Part shown: positions 46,827-57,059 of the stretch, one piece after another | Layout of the letters: each line of letters starts with the position of its first letter | Numbering within the stretch: position 1 is the first letter of the stretch | Source: Vanrija pseudolonga | Lineage: Eukaryota > Basidiomycota > Tremellomycetes > Trichosporonales > Trichosporonaceae | Length of the DNA stretch: 64,000 nt | Direction: 5' to 3' | NCBI RefSeq assembly: GCF_020906515.1 | Contig: NC_085852.1 | Coordinates: forward strand, 496,001-560,000 | Notes under the pieces: model-generated | Told to the model about the DNA's origin: nothing | The model's input: the letters and a program-made list of their open reading frames with translations, nothing else | Database searches by the model: none | Program-made: the position numbers and the translations under genes

Positions 46827-48414
46827 CTACACCTCGACCACGTCCATCTCGTCGTCGGCAGCCGCACCAGGCTTGGACACAAGGTCGTCCAAGCGGTCCG
46901 CCTTGGTGTCGCGGCCCTCTTCGCCCTGGAGCAGGCCGACAAGGCGCTCGATCGCGTCCTTGATCTGCTGGTCCGTCTCGACCTTGTGCGCCTCGCGAAC
47001 AACATAGTACGCTCCTCGCTTCCGCAACGCCTCGCGGCCAGTGTGGGCTGGGCGCACAGTCAGCGGGCTACCCGCAGGGAAATACCTCGGTACTTACTCG
47101 TAGCCAGCAGCAACAGGATCTCAACACACATCATGCGCAGAACGGGGTCCCGCTCACGAGTCTTCTCGGGAGGAAGGAACTGCAGCGTCTCGGGCAGCAC
47201 CTCCATCTCGTCGACATCGTACTCTTCGGGGCCCATCAGAGGACCGAGCACCCATGGCAAGACATCGACACCCTTGACGGAGCGAGTGGGGTCGGCGGGC
47301 AACCTGACACGCTCGTCTGAAGAGAGAGTCAGCTGCGGCAAGACGTCAAACTCACCTTCCGTGGCCAGGAGCCATGGGTGGCATGCCCGGTCCATAGCGC
47401 AGTTCTTGATGGTGCCAAGCGCACCACCGCGCCTAATGGTCTCGGGGAACTCGGTGTACACGACAATCTTGGAGAGCAGGGGCTCCTCGTCGTCGGACGG
47501 CGTCTCCTCCTTGGACGGGGCGGGGAACGTTGGCTGAGGCGTGAGGAGGATACCGCGCGTGGCAGGGATCTGGAGCCCGTCAGCATTGACCCCACAAGAG
47601 CCCGCGCTCACGCACCATGGTAATGTTGGCAAACACCGAGGCAAGGAAGTTGCAGTCTCCCTTGCGCTTTCCCTTGCCATCCTTGACTCCCTCACTGGCG
47701 CCGTCTTCGAACGCCTGGACGAGCGCACGTACCGCCTCGACTGGTCGCTCCTCCTCCTGTCCGGCCTCCTTGTTGGGAGGCACGAATGCGGGGTCGCGGT
47801 AGTCGGGGTGAATGGTCGAGGAGGAGCTTGCGCTCGCGGGGAAGTAGTACGGGGGGTAGTGCTTCGACAGGGGGAGGGGAACGATGGGGACGGTGAGGTG
47901 CGCAATGGTGGGCACGAGGGTGGGGTGGGACGAGAGGTTGGACAGGAGCATCGACGTCAGCGGGGAGAGGGGGGACGTCGTGTTCTGAAGGGGGTATGGG
48001 TTAGCTCAATCATCATAAAGCATCAGCTCTACCCACCGCGGTGTACGACACAAGCCAAACCAAGAACGGCTCGCTGGCGAGGTGGCGCGCAACGCTGAGG
48101 TTGTCACTGAGGTTGATGAGCGCCGACAGCGCATCGTGCGCAATGGCCGCCTGGTCGCGGCACAGGTCGGCGAGGTCGTGCAGCGCCTTGACCTTGACCT
48201 CGTCGGCCTCGTGCTCCGTCTTGCGCTTCTGGGGCTGGAGGCCGCCGCCGTCGGCCTTGGCCTCGCCGGGGAGGGCGGCAAACGACGAGGGGATGAAGAT
48301 GTGCCGCTCGGGGTCGTTCTTGGCCGTGTGGCCGACGAGGTTTTGGAGCGCGATCTGGCGCGCCGCGGGGTTGGGCGACGAGAGGAACTCGAACAGTTCG
48401 GTTAGGCCCGACAT
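46827..48414 (-). CDS. HGH1: HGH1 homologue, eEF2 folding co-chaperone
   Basis: Five exons (48414-48037, 47984-47616, 47569-47356, 47316-47098, 47047-46827) give 466 residues. The N-terminus MSGLTELFEFLSSPNPAARQIALQNLVGHT is the armadillo-like start of the HGH1/FAM203 family. LADLCRDQAAIAHDALSALINLSDN and CNFLASVFANITM belong to the DUF383 half. GALGTIKNCAMDRACHPWLLA and VLPWVLGPLMGPEEYD...DEMEVLPETLQFLPPEKTRE belong to DUF384. The C-terminus has the characteristic THTGREALRKRGAYYVVREAHK followed by an acidic tail. In yeast Hgh1 recruits TRiC and Hsp90 to fold eEF2; the role here is by homology. Introns are 39-52 nt and each restores frame. It shares a 412-bp divergent promoter with RAE1. Confidence 0.92.
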
Positions 48415-48826
48415 TTTGTGTAGTTGTTGTGGTATACAGATAGGGAGAGAGTGAGAAGGAGATGTCATGAGTCAGACTGTTGAGCCTGGTGCGATGGAGA
48501 CTTCGAGCACCTGTTCAGACATTTGGAGGTTAGTTTCCCACGGTGGATTCGATACAAAGAGTTGTCAACCAACATCATTCAACGAGGGGTCAACTTTGTT
48601 GGAAACAATACACTCTGCACTCTTTCATCTCTTCACCAATCGACACCGCGTGCATTGCGCTCGACAACAGCGACAGAGATACGACTATACGCCCGTCACA
48701 TAGAGCGGCAACCAGCGGCATAAAAGCGACAGCGGACGAGAGAGCCGCACGTCGCCAAACCATCCCTCCCCCTCCTCGTCGCTCTACCCCCGCCGCCCAT
48801 CCTCGCCCGCCCCTCTCGCCACCACG
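48415..48826. promoter_or_regulatory. Bidirectional promoter of HGH1 and RAE1
   Basis: 412 bp separate the two start codons, with C/T-rich leader-like sequence in front of each ATG. No clear TATA box is present on either side, fitting constitutive housekeeping transcription. Exact elements were not identified. Confidence 0.5.
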
Positions 48827-50134
48827 ATGAACACGTTCCGGCCAGTCCAGCGGGACATGGAGCTCAACCAGCCGCCAGCCGACTCGGTGTCCAAGATCTC
48901 GTTCTCGCCTACACAGGACATTCTGGCCGTTGCGAGCTGGGACAACAATGTAAGAGCTGCGTGTCGATCCCGCTGACGCCCCCCAGGTCCGCCTATACAA
49001 CGTCAACAGCGCGGGCCAGTCCGAGCCCAAGACCATGTACAGCCACGAGGCCCCGGTTCTCGACCTGGCATGGACCAAGGTGTGTCACCGTCCGATCGAT
49101 GACTAACCAAGCCCCCAGAACGGATCGCATCTCTTCTCTTCGGGCTGCGACAACGCCGTGTTCATGTACGACATGACCACGGGCCAGAAGCAGCAGGTCG
49201 CGGCGCACGACGCACCGATCAAGTGTGTCGAGTGTGTCGAGACGAACGGCACGACAGTCCTCATCACCGCCGGGTGGGACAAGCAGCTGAGGGTGGGTAG
49301 CTGGATGTGCAGGGTTTACAGCTAACCCGCAGTACTGGGACACGCGACAGCCTACACCCATCCAGTCGCTCACGCTGAGTGACCGTGCGTATGCCATGGA
49401 TGCGACGGATAAGATTGCCGTTGTCGGAACGGCCGACAGACAGATCCACATCTACGACCTCAACAACCCCTTCCAGCGGTACCGGAACGTCGAGTCGCCC
49501 CTCAAGTGGCAAACACGCGTCATTTCTTGCTTCCCCGCCTCTGTCGGTGGTGATGGCTACGCCGTTGGCAGTATCGAGGGCCGTGTCGGCATCCAGTATG
49601 CGCACCAGATTGACGAGAAGTAGGTCGATGATATCGGGTTCGGTGACTAAACGCGCCCCAGGAAGAACTTTTCGTTCAAGTGCCACCGTACCGAGATCCC
49701 CCAGGGCAGCATGGGCCCTCCAGCCTTGGCGGGCTCGCAGAACGTGTTCGCCATCAACACTATCACGTTCCACAAGATCCAGGGCACGTTCTGTACCGGC
49801 GGCGGCGACGGATCGCTCACCTTCTGGGACGGCATGGCCCGGACAAAGCTCAAGGGTGGGTGAACGTTACCAGTCTGACTAGAGAGCACCCGCTAACAAC
49901 GCAGCCTTCACCGCCAAGGAGCTCGGCAACGGCGACCCCGACGCGCGGCCAACACCGCAGTGGGGCGTGCCCATCGTCTCGTCGTCGTTCAACCACTCGT
50001 GCGACATCCTCGCCTACGCCTTCTCGTACGACTGGTCCAAGGGCCACCAGGGCGTGCCCCCCGCCGGCTCAAACCCGACCAAGATCATGCTCCACTCGGT
50101 CAAGGCCGACGAGGTGAACAGGAAGAAGAAGTAG
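48827..50134 (+). CDS. RAE1: RAE1/Gle2 WD40 mRNA-export factor
   Basis: Six exons (48827-48949, 48987-49079, 49119-49292, 49333-49619, 49662-49855, 49905-50134) give 366 residues, the normal family length. WD repeats read ISFSPTQDILAVASWDNNVRLYNV, VLDLAWTKNGSHLFSSGCDNAVFMYDM, CVETNGTTVLITAGWDKQLRYWDTR and FHKIQGTFCTGGGDGSLTFWD. ESPLKWQTRVISCFP and SIEGRVGIQYA are typical Rae1 blocks, as is the C-terminal HSCDILAYAFSYDWSKGHQG. Rae1 binds the GLEBS motif of Nup98-type nucleoporins and acts in mRNA export and mitosis. Introns are 37-49 nt. The intron at 49620-49661 hides behind an apparent in-frame stop (GAGAAG TAG). Confidence 0.95.
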
Positions 50135-50557
50135 GCGTAGACGGGCGAGGCGAGCTGCTGCTGGCGAGCAGACTTTTGTAGCGCGTCTTGGCGCGAGGCG
50201 GGTGTATGTGTGCCTGTGAGACGCAGCGCGCCGCACCCTACTTGGCCAGATGCTAGTGACCAGATGCATATGATATGTAGAGTGTGTGGGGTGAGCGGGC
50301 AACGGAGGCAGCTCCGATGTGGCACCAAGACCAAACGGGGTGGGGTGGCACGACAAAAACCAACTCCTGGGGGGCACAAGCCCAGCCGCACTTCCTCGCT
50401 ATTCTTCACAGATGCATCGACAGATGTCTATAATACAGTGCGACCAAGACCTGCTGGCCAGCCGCTGGCGGAGTGTATGTAATTCAGGCGTGTTTTTGTC
50501 TAAGGAGGGGGTGGGAGGTGGGGAAGAGGGGATATGGCTACGCCGGCGTTACATTGT
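50135..50557. other. Convergent 3' regions of RAE1 and PLB1
   Basis: 423 bp between the two stop codons; contains both 3' UTRs and terminators. No ORF of interest. Confidence 0.6.
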
Positions 50558-52801
50558 CTAGAGGAGGATGGCCGAAGCGCCAATCACGACGCCGAACACG
50601 GTGACCGCGGCGGCGACAGCGGTGCCGCCGACGGTGACCGAGCGGCCGGCCGCGTTCTTCTTGCCGCCCTTGGAGCTGGCCGTGGCGGCAATACCGCTCG
50701 TCTGAGCAGCAGTGGTGAGGTTGTTCTGGACGAGGAAGGTGGGCGTCTTGGCCTGGAGGGGCTCGTACTTGCCCGACGGGTCAGACGAGTCGTCGACGCC
50801 GTTCCAGCACCACGTGTTGAAGCACTGGGCGCAGTCGGCCGAGCGGTTCTGGGCAGTGTAGCCGAACGAGCGGTCGGTGAGGGCGCACGCGAGACACTTG
50901 GGCCAGGTGGGGACGGTGCCGTTGAGGGTGAGGGCGCGCATCGTCGACTCCATCTGCGCGGCGGCCGTGGCGTTCTCGTACGCGAGCGTGAACGTCGTCG
51001 AGTTGGAGTAGAACGACCACGGGTAGTTGGGCACGTAGACGACAATCGGCGTGTCCGTGTTGTTGCACCCGAAGAAGACGGGGCGCGTGTTCAGGCCGCC
51101 GTTGACAAAGCCGTTGGTGCTGGGCACGGGCGGCATGCGGATACCTGCGTTCTGGCCCGCGGCGCGGTTGTACGTCGTCCAGAGGGACGAGCCGTTCGGC
51201 CACGAGTAGTCCGTGTCGGCCGAGTTGTCGAACGCGAGGATCGCGTCGACGTTGCGCGCGGGCATGAGCAGCGGCTCGAGGGGCACGTTCTGGTTCGTCT
51301 CGCCGCCGTCCACGAGCTCGAGGTACTGGTCGTTGACGTTGGGGTTGGTGACGCCAGTGTAGTTGGCAAAGGGGTTGGGGATCTGCGAGATGTCGTTCTT
51401 GTCCTTGCCAATGTCGCCGAGGATCGAGCCAATGAGGCCGCTGCTCGCGTCGCCCGTGCTGTTGGTCGTGCCGTTCGTCTTGCCGAGCTGCACAATGGCA
51501 TAGTTGAACAGGGTCGACGACGTGCCCATCGCAAACGTGAGCTGGTCAAAGCCGTTCCAGCACTGGCTCGTGTTGGCCGGCACGCCGTTGTTGGCCGCAG
51601 TGCCGAGGTACTCGATGGGGGTGAAGTATCCGGGCGTCTTGGCGCCGTCGGTGCCAATGGCCCACGAGCCAAACTCGAAGGGGTTGAACTCGAAGTAGGT
51701 CGCGTTCTCCGGGATGATGGTCGTGTTGATCTTGCGCTGCGCCGCAATGATGATAGGGATGGGCAGCTGGGCGTTCTGCGTCTGCAGCGCAGGGACGACG
51801 TTGGGCAGCTCGTCAATGGTGAGGTTGGGGCCGTTGATCGAGCCGAGACGGTAGTCGGGCGGCAGGAGGTGGTTGCCGAGCGCGAGGGCCCAGTAGTCGG
51901 TGATCTGGGTGGGGAACCCGAGCGCCTTCTTGGCGTTGACTTCATTCAGGAGCGACGTGTAGAAGGAGATCTTGCCGCTCGGCGGCGCGACGAGGTTGCT
52001 GGGCAGGTTGAGCACGTTGTGCACCAGGTCGGTGGGCAGCTGGCCGCCGTTGGCGATGAATGTGCCCGTGGCCCACGAGCCGCCCGACAGGCCGGCCATG
52101 TACGACACGCCGTCGAGCCAGCCGCCGACGCCCGACGACTTGGCTTCGTCAGACTGGTTCATCGTGGCCATGGTCATGCCGAGGCCGTTGCTGCGGGTGT
52201 CAGCGGGGGGGTACACACAATGACGACGCGTCGGGGCACGAGGCGGCCGGCGTCAGCCGACCGTGGGCGTTTGTTGACGCCGTCTCCGCCGGCAGCGTAA
52301 ACAAACAAACCACGCCATGCCCACCACCGACCGACGACGCAAACAACTCACATCATCGCACGGTATCCACCGCCCGAGAGTGCGAGGCCGATAACGGGCG
52401 TGCGCGGCGGCGTGGGCAGGCCAGCGGCCGCCATCTGGGCATTGACGGCGTTGTTGATCTGCGCGGACCGCGTGGCGAGGTATGCCTTTTCGCCGTCGCT
52501 GATGCCCTGTGCGGTGTGTGAGCTTCTTCTTCGTTCACTCTCTTCTTCCACTAGCACGGCGGCCACTACTCACGCCGGCGGCCTGGCGCACGAGCTGCAG
52601 GTTGGCGGGGCAGTTGACCTGCCACGGCTGGAAGGTTGCCTTGTCGGCGCGGCGCTGGGGCACGCCGAAGCCTGGCTCGGGGTGCGCGGCGAGCGCGGCG
52701 GCCACCTCGGCGCCGAGGGCGTCCTGGGCTTCCTGGCGCTGGTCGGCTGACACGGGAGAGAGGAGCGCCGCGGCCGCGACGGCTGCAACGAGGAGCTTCA
52801 T
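50558..52801 (-). CDS. PLB1: Secreted GPI-type phospholipase B (lysophospholipase)
   Basis: Three exons (52801-52574, 52506-52352, 52190-50558; introns 67 and 161 nt) give 671 residues. A signal peptide (MKLLVAAVAAAALLSPVSA) is followed by the lysophospholipase/cPLA2 catalytic domain with the glycine-rich SGGGYRAM loop, the nucleophile motif GLSGGSW (Ser about residue 163) and LVDGGETNQNVPLEPLL, holding the catalytic Asp region. There are many N-glycosylation sequons and a Cys-rich C-terminal part (CLACALTDR, CAQCFNTWCWNG). The last 25 residues are hydrophobic after a small-residue stretch, as in a GPI-anchor signal. The enzyme cleaves acyl chains from phospholipids at the cell surface; homologues serve nutrient release and virulence in related yeasts. 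A TTTAAA word lies about 100 nt upstream of the ATG. Confidence 0.93.
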
Positions 52802-54148
52802 GGGTGTTGGGTGAGTCGTGTGAGAGGGCGTGGGCGTTTGGTTAGAGGACGGGGCGATAGAAGAGGGGGCAAAAGGAGGAGTGCGTCGGACGCAGTGTTT
52901 GTTTAAAGAGTGTTTGTGCGCGTCGTCGACGACGTTGACTGGGGCTGTGAGTGAGTGAGAAGGAAGTCAAAGGAGGCGCGGACGAGTTGAGCTTCGAAGG
53001 CGGTTAATAAGAAGGAGCGACGTCTGCAGACAGCAAGGAGGCACAGGAACGACCAGCATGCATGCATGCTCCTGCCTGCAGCACCTGCACCTGGAGTACT
53101 GCTGCACCGCAATGACATGCATGCACTCATGCACCCATGCTCTCACGACGCCGCGCAGAGCCGATGCCCGAAGCGACAGACGTGCAGAGCAGACCTCGTT
53201 GTCCCTAAATTTCTTCGGCTTGGCCAGGCAGGCAGCTTGTTTGGTCCGCAGTCGCCTGCCGCGCCGTCGTCACCCCGCCGCTCCGCCGCCGCTCTCGGCG
53301 CCCGGGACAGATGCCGGCGGCCCTGTCTTCTCGGCACCGACAATGACTCCCTACATCCTGTGCAGCGTCGCTCCGAGAAACATGAGCATGTACAATGTGC
53401 ATACAAGCGATGCGGGCAACGCCGAACAACAACTGTCAAGACCGACGGACAACGACCATGCTTGCTCACTTGCTTGCTCGGGCCATTGTCGTCGACTGCG
53501 GCGGTGACTTTGTACTTGCACAAGGGCCGACCGACCGACCGACCGACCATGGGACAATCTCCTCGTCCACGTCGTCGCCACGAATAGCCCCGGCTCGCTC
53601 GCTCGCACTCGCTCTCGCCCGGCGGACGGGTCCGCGGGTGAGCGAGCACGAACGCGACATCGGATGCATCGTGCTATGGCTCTGCGGTGAAGGAAAGGCC
53701 GACACACAACGCATCGGACATTGACCGGTTGCCCGCGCGCGCGTCCCGTTGCCCGCAGCACCTGGCGAGTGCGATCGCGAGGAGCACGCGCACAGACGCG
53801 TTGTTGTTCGCGTTGTTGCTCGCTCCGAGCGCGTCGCATCGCCTTGCATTCAGCACCGCTTGCGCCGTGTGGCGCCGCGCCGGGGGTGGTCTGGATCGGC
53901 TGGCCGGCCTTGGCGCAGTGGCACCTCTCGTCACTCTCCCTTGGCGGGTGGAGCCGCCCACCTAGCCATGCGGGGTAAGTGCCGGGTCGCTTGAGCGGTC
54001 AAGCACGATACGAGGTGGTGGTGAGAGTGAGGGATTTCTGTCGAACACGCCGCGGGCCAACGGGTGTGGGCTTGCCCTCCTCTGTCTGGTAACGCTGGCT
54101 TGTCCTTCTCCCGGCGACTGACTTTACAGTCGACGCCCCTAGGCCCGA
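52802..54148. other. PLB1 promoter and transcription-factor 3' region
   Basis: 1.35 kb without a convincing gene. It has TTTAAA at 52902-52907 as a candidate PLB1 TATA element, and TGCA/ATGC-rich words near 53060. Confidence 0.5.
53527..53548. repeat. (CCGA)5 tract
   Basis: Five perfect CCGA units plus two bases, about 730 bp upstream of PLB1. Confidence 0.85.
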
Positions 54149-56057
54149 TCACAGCAACACCAAGTCAGCCCCCGGGTCGTCCCTCAGTGCCTCGCGAACA
54201 TGGTACGCTGCGTCCCCCGCATCGCGGCGGGCATGTACTCGGTCGATGATCTGGAGTCAGCGATACGCGCTTCGGACGACAGCACTCACCCTCATCGCAA
54301 TGTCCGAGTTGTCGCGGTCGCCGATCGGGCTGCGTGCGAGCGGAAGGAGCGCACGAAGCGCGGCGCGATGCGCATCCTCTGCCGCGCACGCCGTGATCAT
54401 CAGCGGCCAGAGCCAGCCGGAAAGGTGGCTGTGGGGTGTGTCAGTGGGCCGGAAAGGAGCCACAGCCTGGACCACGACGAACCCAAGATCGGCCACAGCC
54501 TCGGTACACAGCTCGATGAATGCGCCGACGTTGTCGCGCACGTCTGCGCTCGTCGTCGCGAACCCCTGCGCCTGGTGTGCGAGCAGCACTAGGATAGCGA
54601 GCCGCCATATCCGCTGGCGGGTCAGCGGCGAGTACGAGGCGCACGGGCACACTCACAGCACCGTACTGTATTCTTCTCTCGTCTTGCCTCGCAGCCAGTC
54701 TCGCAGGCCAGATGGCCTCCAGCTCGAGCCGCAGCGACGCAACATCGTGCTCCAGCTGCTCCCTCACGCTGAGCGCCTGGCCATTCACCGCACGGCTCCT
54801 CGACACCAACCCGACGGCGCGCGCGAGCGGCATCAACAGAATCCGGGGCATGCCCACCATCGTCTCGAAGAAGTCGGGGAGAGCAGGCACGATCTTCATC
54901 TGCAGCTCTCTCGCCTCGAGCGGCCATGCCTCCTGTGGTGTGGTGGTCAGGTGGGTCGGGAGCGAGCCGTCGATAAGCGAAGCTACGTAGGGTCAGCTAG
55001 CTCAGCGGAACACGACTCACCAAACACGGACAGAATGGCGTTAAAGTCGGCCGAGAGCATGAGCGCGAGCGGGCTCGCAAAGCCGCTCGCGAGCCTTCGC
55101 TCGCCCGTATACCCCGTGATGGGGGGCGTGATGCCCAGGATCCAGCCGGGCCCGCCGCGCGCCATGCTCCAGTCGACGTTGACGCGCACCTGGTCGCGCC
55201 ATTTGCCCGGCACGCGCTCGAGCAGCTGGTTGAGGAACAGGGTCACGCTCGCGCTCGCGAGCTTGCCAGTCGCAGGGACGGGGAGGTGCGTCTTCGCGCG
55301 CACCTTGTGGAGGTACTCGTCATGCAGGGACGCGAGGCCGTGTGTCGTTGTCGATGTCCCCGCCGCAGCCGACTCGAGCCCGCGAACCCCGCCAGCGGCG
55401 AACAGCGCGATCGTCGAGCACACGAGCCGCGACTCGGGGTCCACGTCCAGGTCGTCAAAGTTGCGTCGGAGCACGAGGGCATGGTACTGGATCATTTCGC
55501 GGGGCGCGAACTCGAACGCGCCGAGAAGCTGCAGGGGCGTTAGCGTGCGTGCGGAGAGTCGCCGCTGACTCACCTTGCCGATGAGCGTGTCTGCAATGTC
55601 GGACCGTGTGCCGTACGGGCTGCTGTCAGCGACTCCCGGTGCCGCAGACCCACTTGACGAGCTCGACAGGCAGCTCGGACGCCAGGAGGCCCGCCACCAT
55701 GCGCCCGCGGATCTGCAGCTGGTCCGACTGGGAGAGGTACGGCGCGCGGGTCGACGCCGCGTGCCGCGGTGCGTCGTCTTCGAGTTTGATCGCCGGCGTG
55801 CTTGGCCCAGCAGCGGCGGCAGTGGAGGGGGAGGCCTCGCCCGCCACAGCAGCGTCGGGGTATGCGCACACTCTCCCGGGGCGGCGGGTACAGTTGTGGC
55901 ATTGCGGCTGGGGTCAGCTTTGCCCTCGGCTATGTCCACTCACCCGCTCCTCGCCGCACTTGACCTTGCGCTTGCGGCACAGGAAGCACCCCGTGAATGT
56001 TTTAGGCCGCTTACGTGCGTCGAGCGGCGGCGAGGGCGAGCGCGCGCGCGTGCTCAT
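54149..56057 (-). CDS. Zn2Cys6 fungal transcription factor
   Basis: Seven exons (56057-55944, 55907-55654, 55619-55574, 55528-55021, 54982-54657, 54613-54290, 54250-54149) give 557 residues. The binuclear zinc cluster is split by a 36-nt intron and reads CFLCRKRKVKCGEER / PQCHNCTRRPGRVC, a perfect CX2CX6CX6CX2CX7C. A linker leads to a helical fungal-specific regulatory domain (LQIRGRMVAGLLASELPVELV, LLGAFEFAPREMIQYHALVLRRNFDD, WILGITPPITGY, PALPDFFETMVGMPRILLMPLARAVGLV). It has no recognised target family. Intron 2 has a NAGNAG acceptor (55624-55619), so a Ser may be included or not. It ends at TGA 54151-54149. Divergent from the GH47 gene across 1 kb, and upstream of PLB1 in the same orientation; either could be a target, but nothing shows it. 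Confidence 0.85.
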
Positions 56058-57059
56058 CCTGTCGTTTTCTTGCTAGTTAGCGAGGTTATCGTGCTTGTTG
56101 TGAAAAAAGATGTTGGAGATGGAGGCGGGCGGCGGAGGGGGTGCTGCTCGGACGAGGCCGAATGCCGGCGGCTGACTGATCTCTTGGCGAGATTGACGGG
56201 GACATGGTGTGGAGAGGGCGGGCGGGACACCCGGCGGGGGTCGGGCGCTGCATGTATGCTTCGTGATTGCGGGGAGCTCGTTATCTGCCTTGTACTTGTT
56301 CTGCATATCTCCTCGCAGCAGTCCCGAAGCTCCATAATGACTGCCATCTCGTCGCTGTCACTCTCTGAACTTTCTGCACCAAGTGGACGAGAAGTTGCAT
56401 CACTGTGGTTCCTGAGCCATGGGTCATCGTCATTGACACCCACCCAGCTCGCCCCACATGCCATCAGCTCCTTTTACCTCACAACTGAGCACACTGCACT
56501 TACGCACCACCCAGTCCAGCTATAATCACTGACCGATACGAGCACTCAGAATGCTGCAACCAACCCGGCGACACACTCACCGACCTCCGACACAGCCCCA
56601 GCCAGCGCTAACCCCGACCTTATGTACTAAGCCCTCGGGGGCGACTGACAATGACCTGATTTAGAGCAAACCCCTTTGTTGACCCTCGTTGGCCGACGCC
56701 ACCAGCACCAGCCAGCACCCAGCAGCGACCATGCCAAGCCCAACGACCAAACCCTGCGCAGCAGCACCACTCACCGCTGTCGACGCGTCCACAACGTTGT
56801 GGCCGGTAGTGCTCGCACCGATAAACCCACTTCGTGCATCACTAACGCTCGTACCGATAACCCCCGTTGCTCGATACGCTCGTACGACCAGGGGTCATTG
56901 TCCGCCGCAGCACTATCAACGGTGACTCCGAGATCCGACACCGCCATCGGCGCAGTGTTCGCTTTCTTCGGGGCCCGAGCGCGCCAGCGGCGCGGGGTTA
57001 ACAGAGAGCGCGTATATCAACGCACTAGTCGCATCTTCAAGAAGACAGCGCGACCTTCC
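56058..57059. promoter_or_regulatory. Divergent promoter region (transcription factor / GH47)
   Basis: 1 kb between two divergent start codons. A GTATATCA word (about 57012-57019) about 45 nt before the GH47 ATG is a plausible TATA box. Short degenerate words with ACTGA/CCGATA and GACCA repeat through 56530-56900. No ORF with conserved character. Confidence 0.5.

Noticed and set aside
50534-52300. 588-codon open frame on the plus strand
   Set aside because: Antisense shadow of PLB1 with biased composition (Arg, Val, Gly, Asp) and no family features.
54985-55020. tRNA A-box-like word (TAGCTCAGCGGAA)
   Set aside because: No B box follows and it lies inside an intron of the transcription factor gene.
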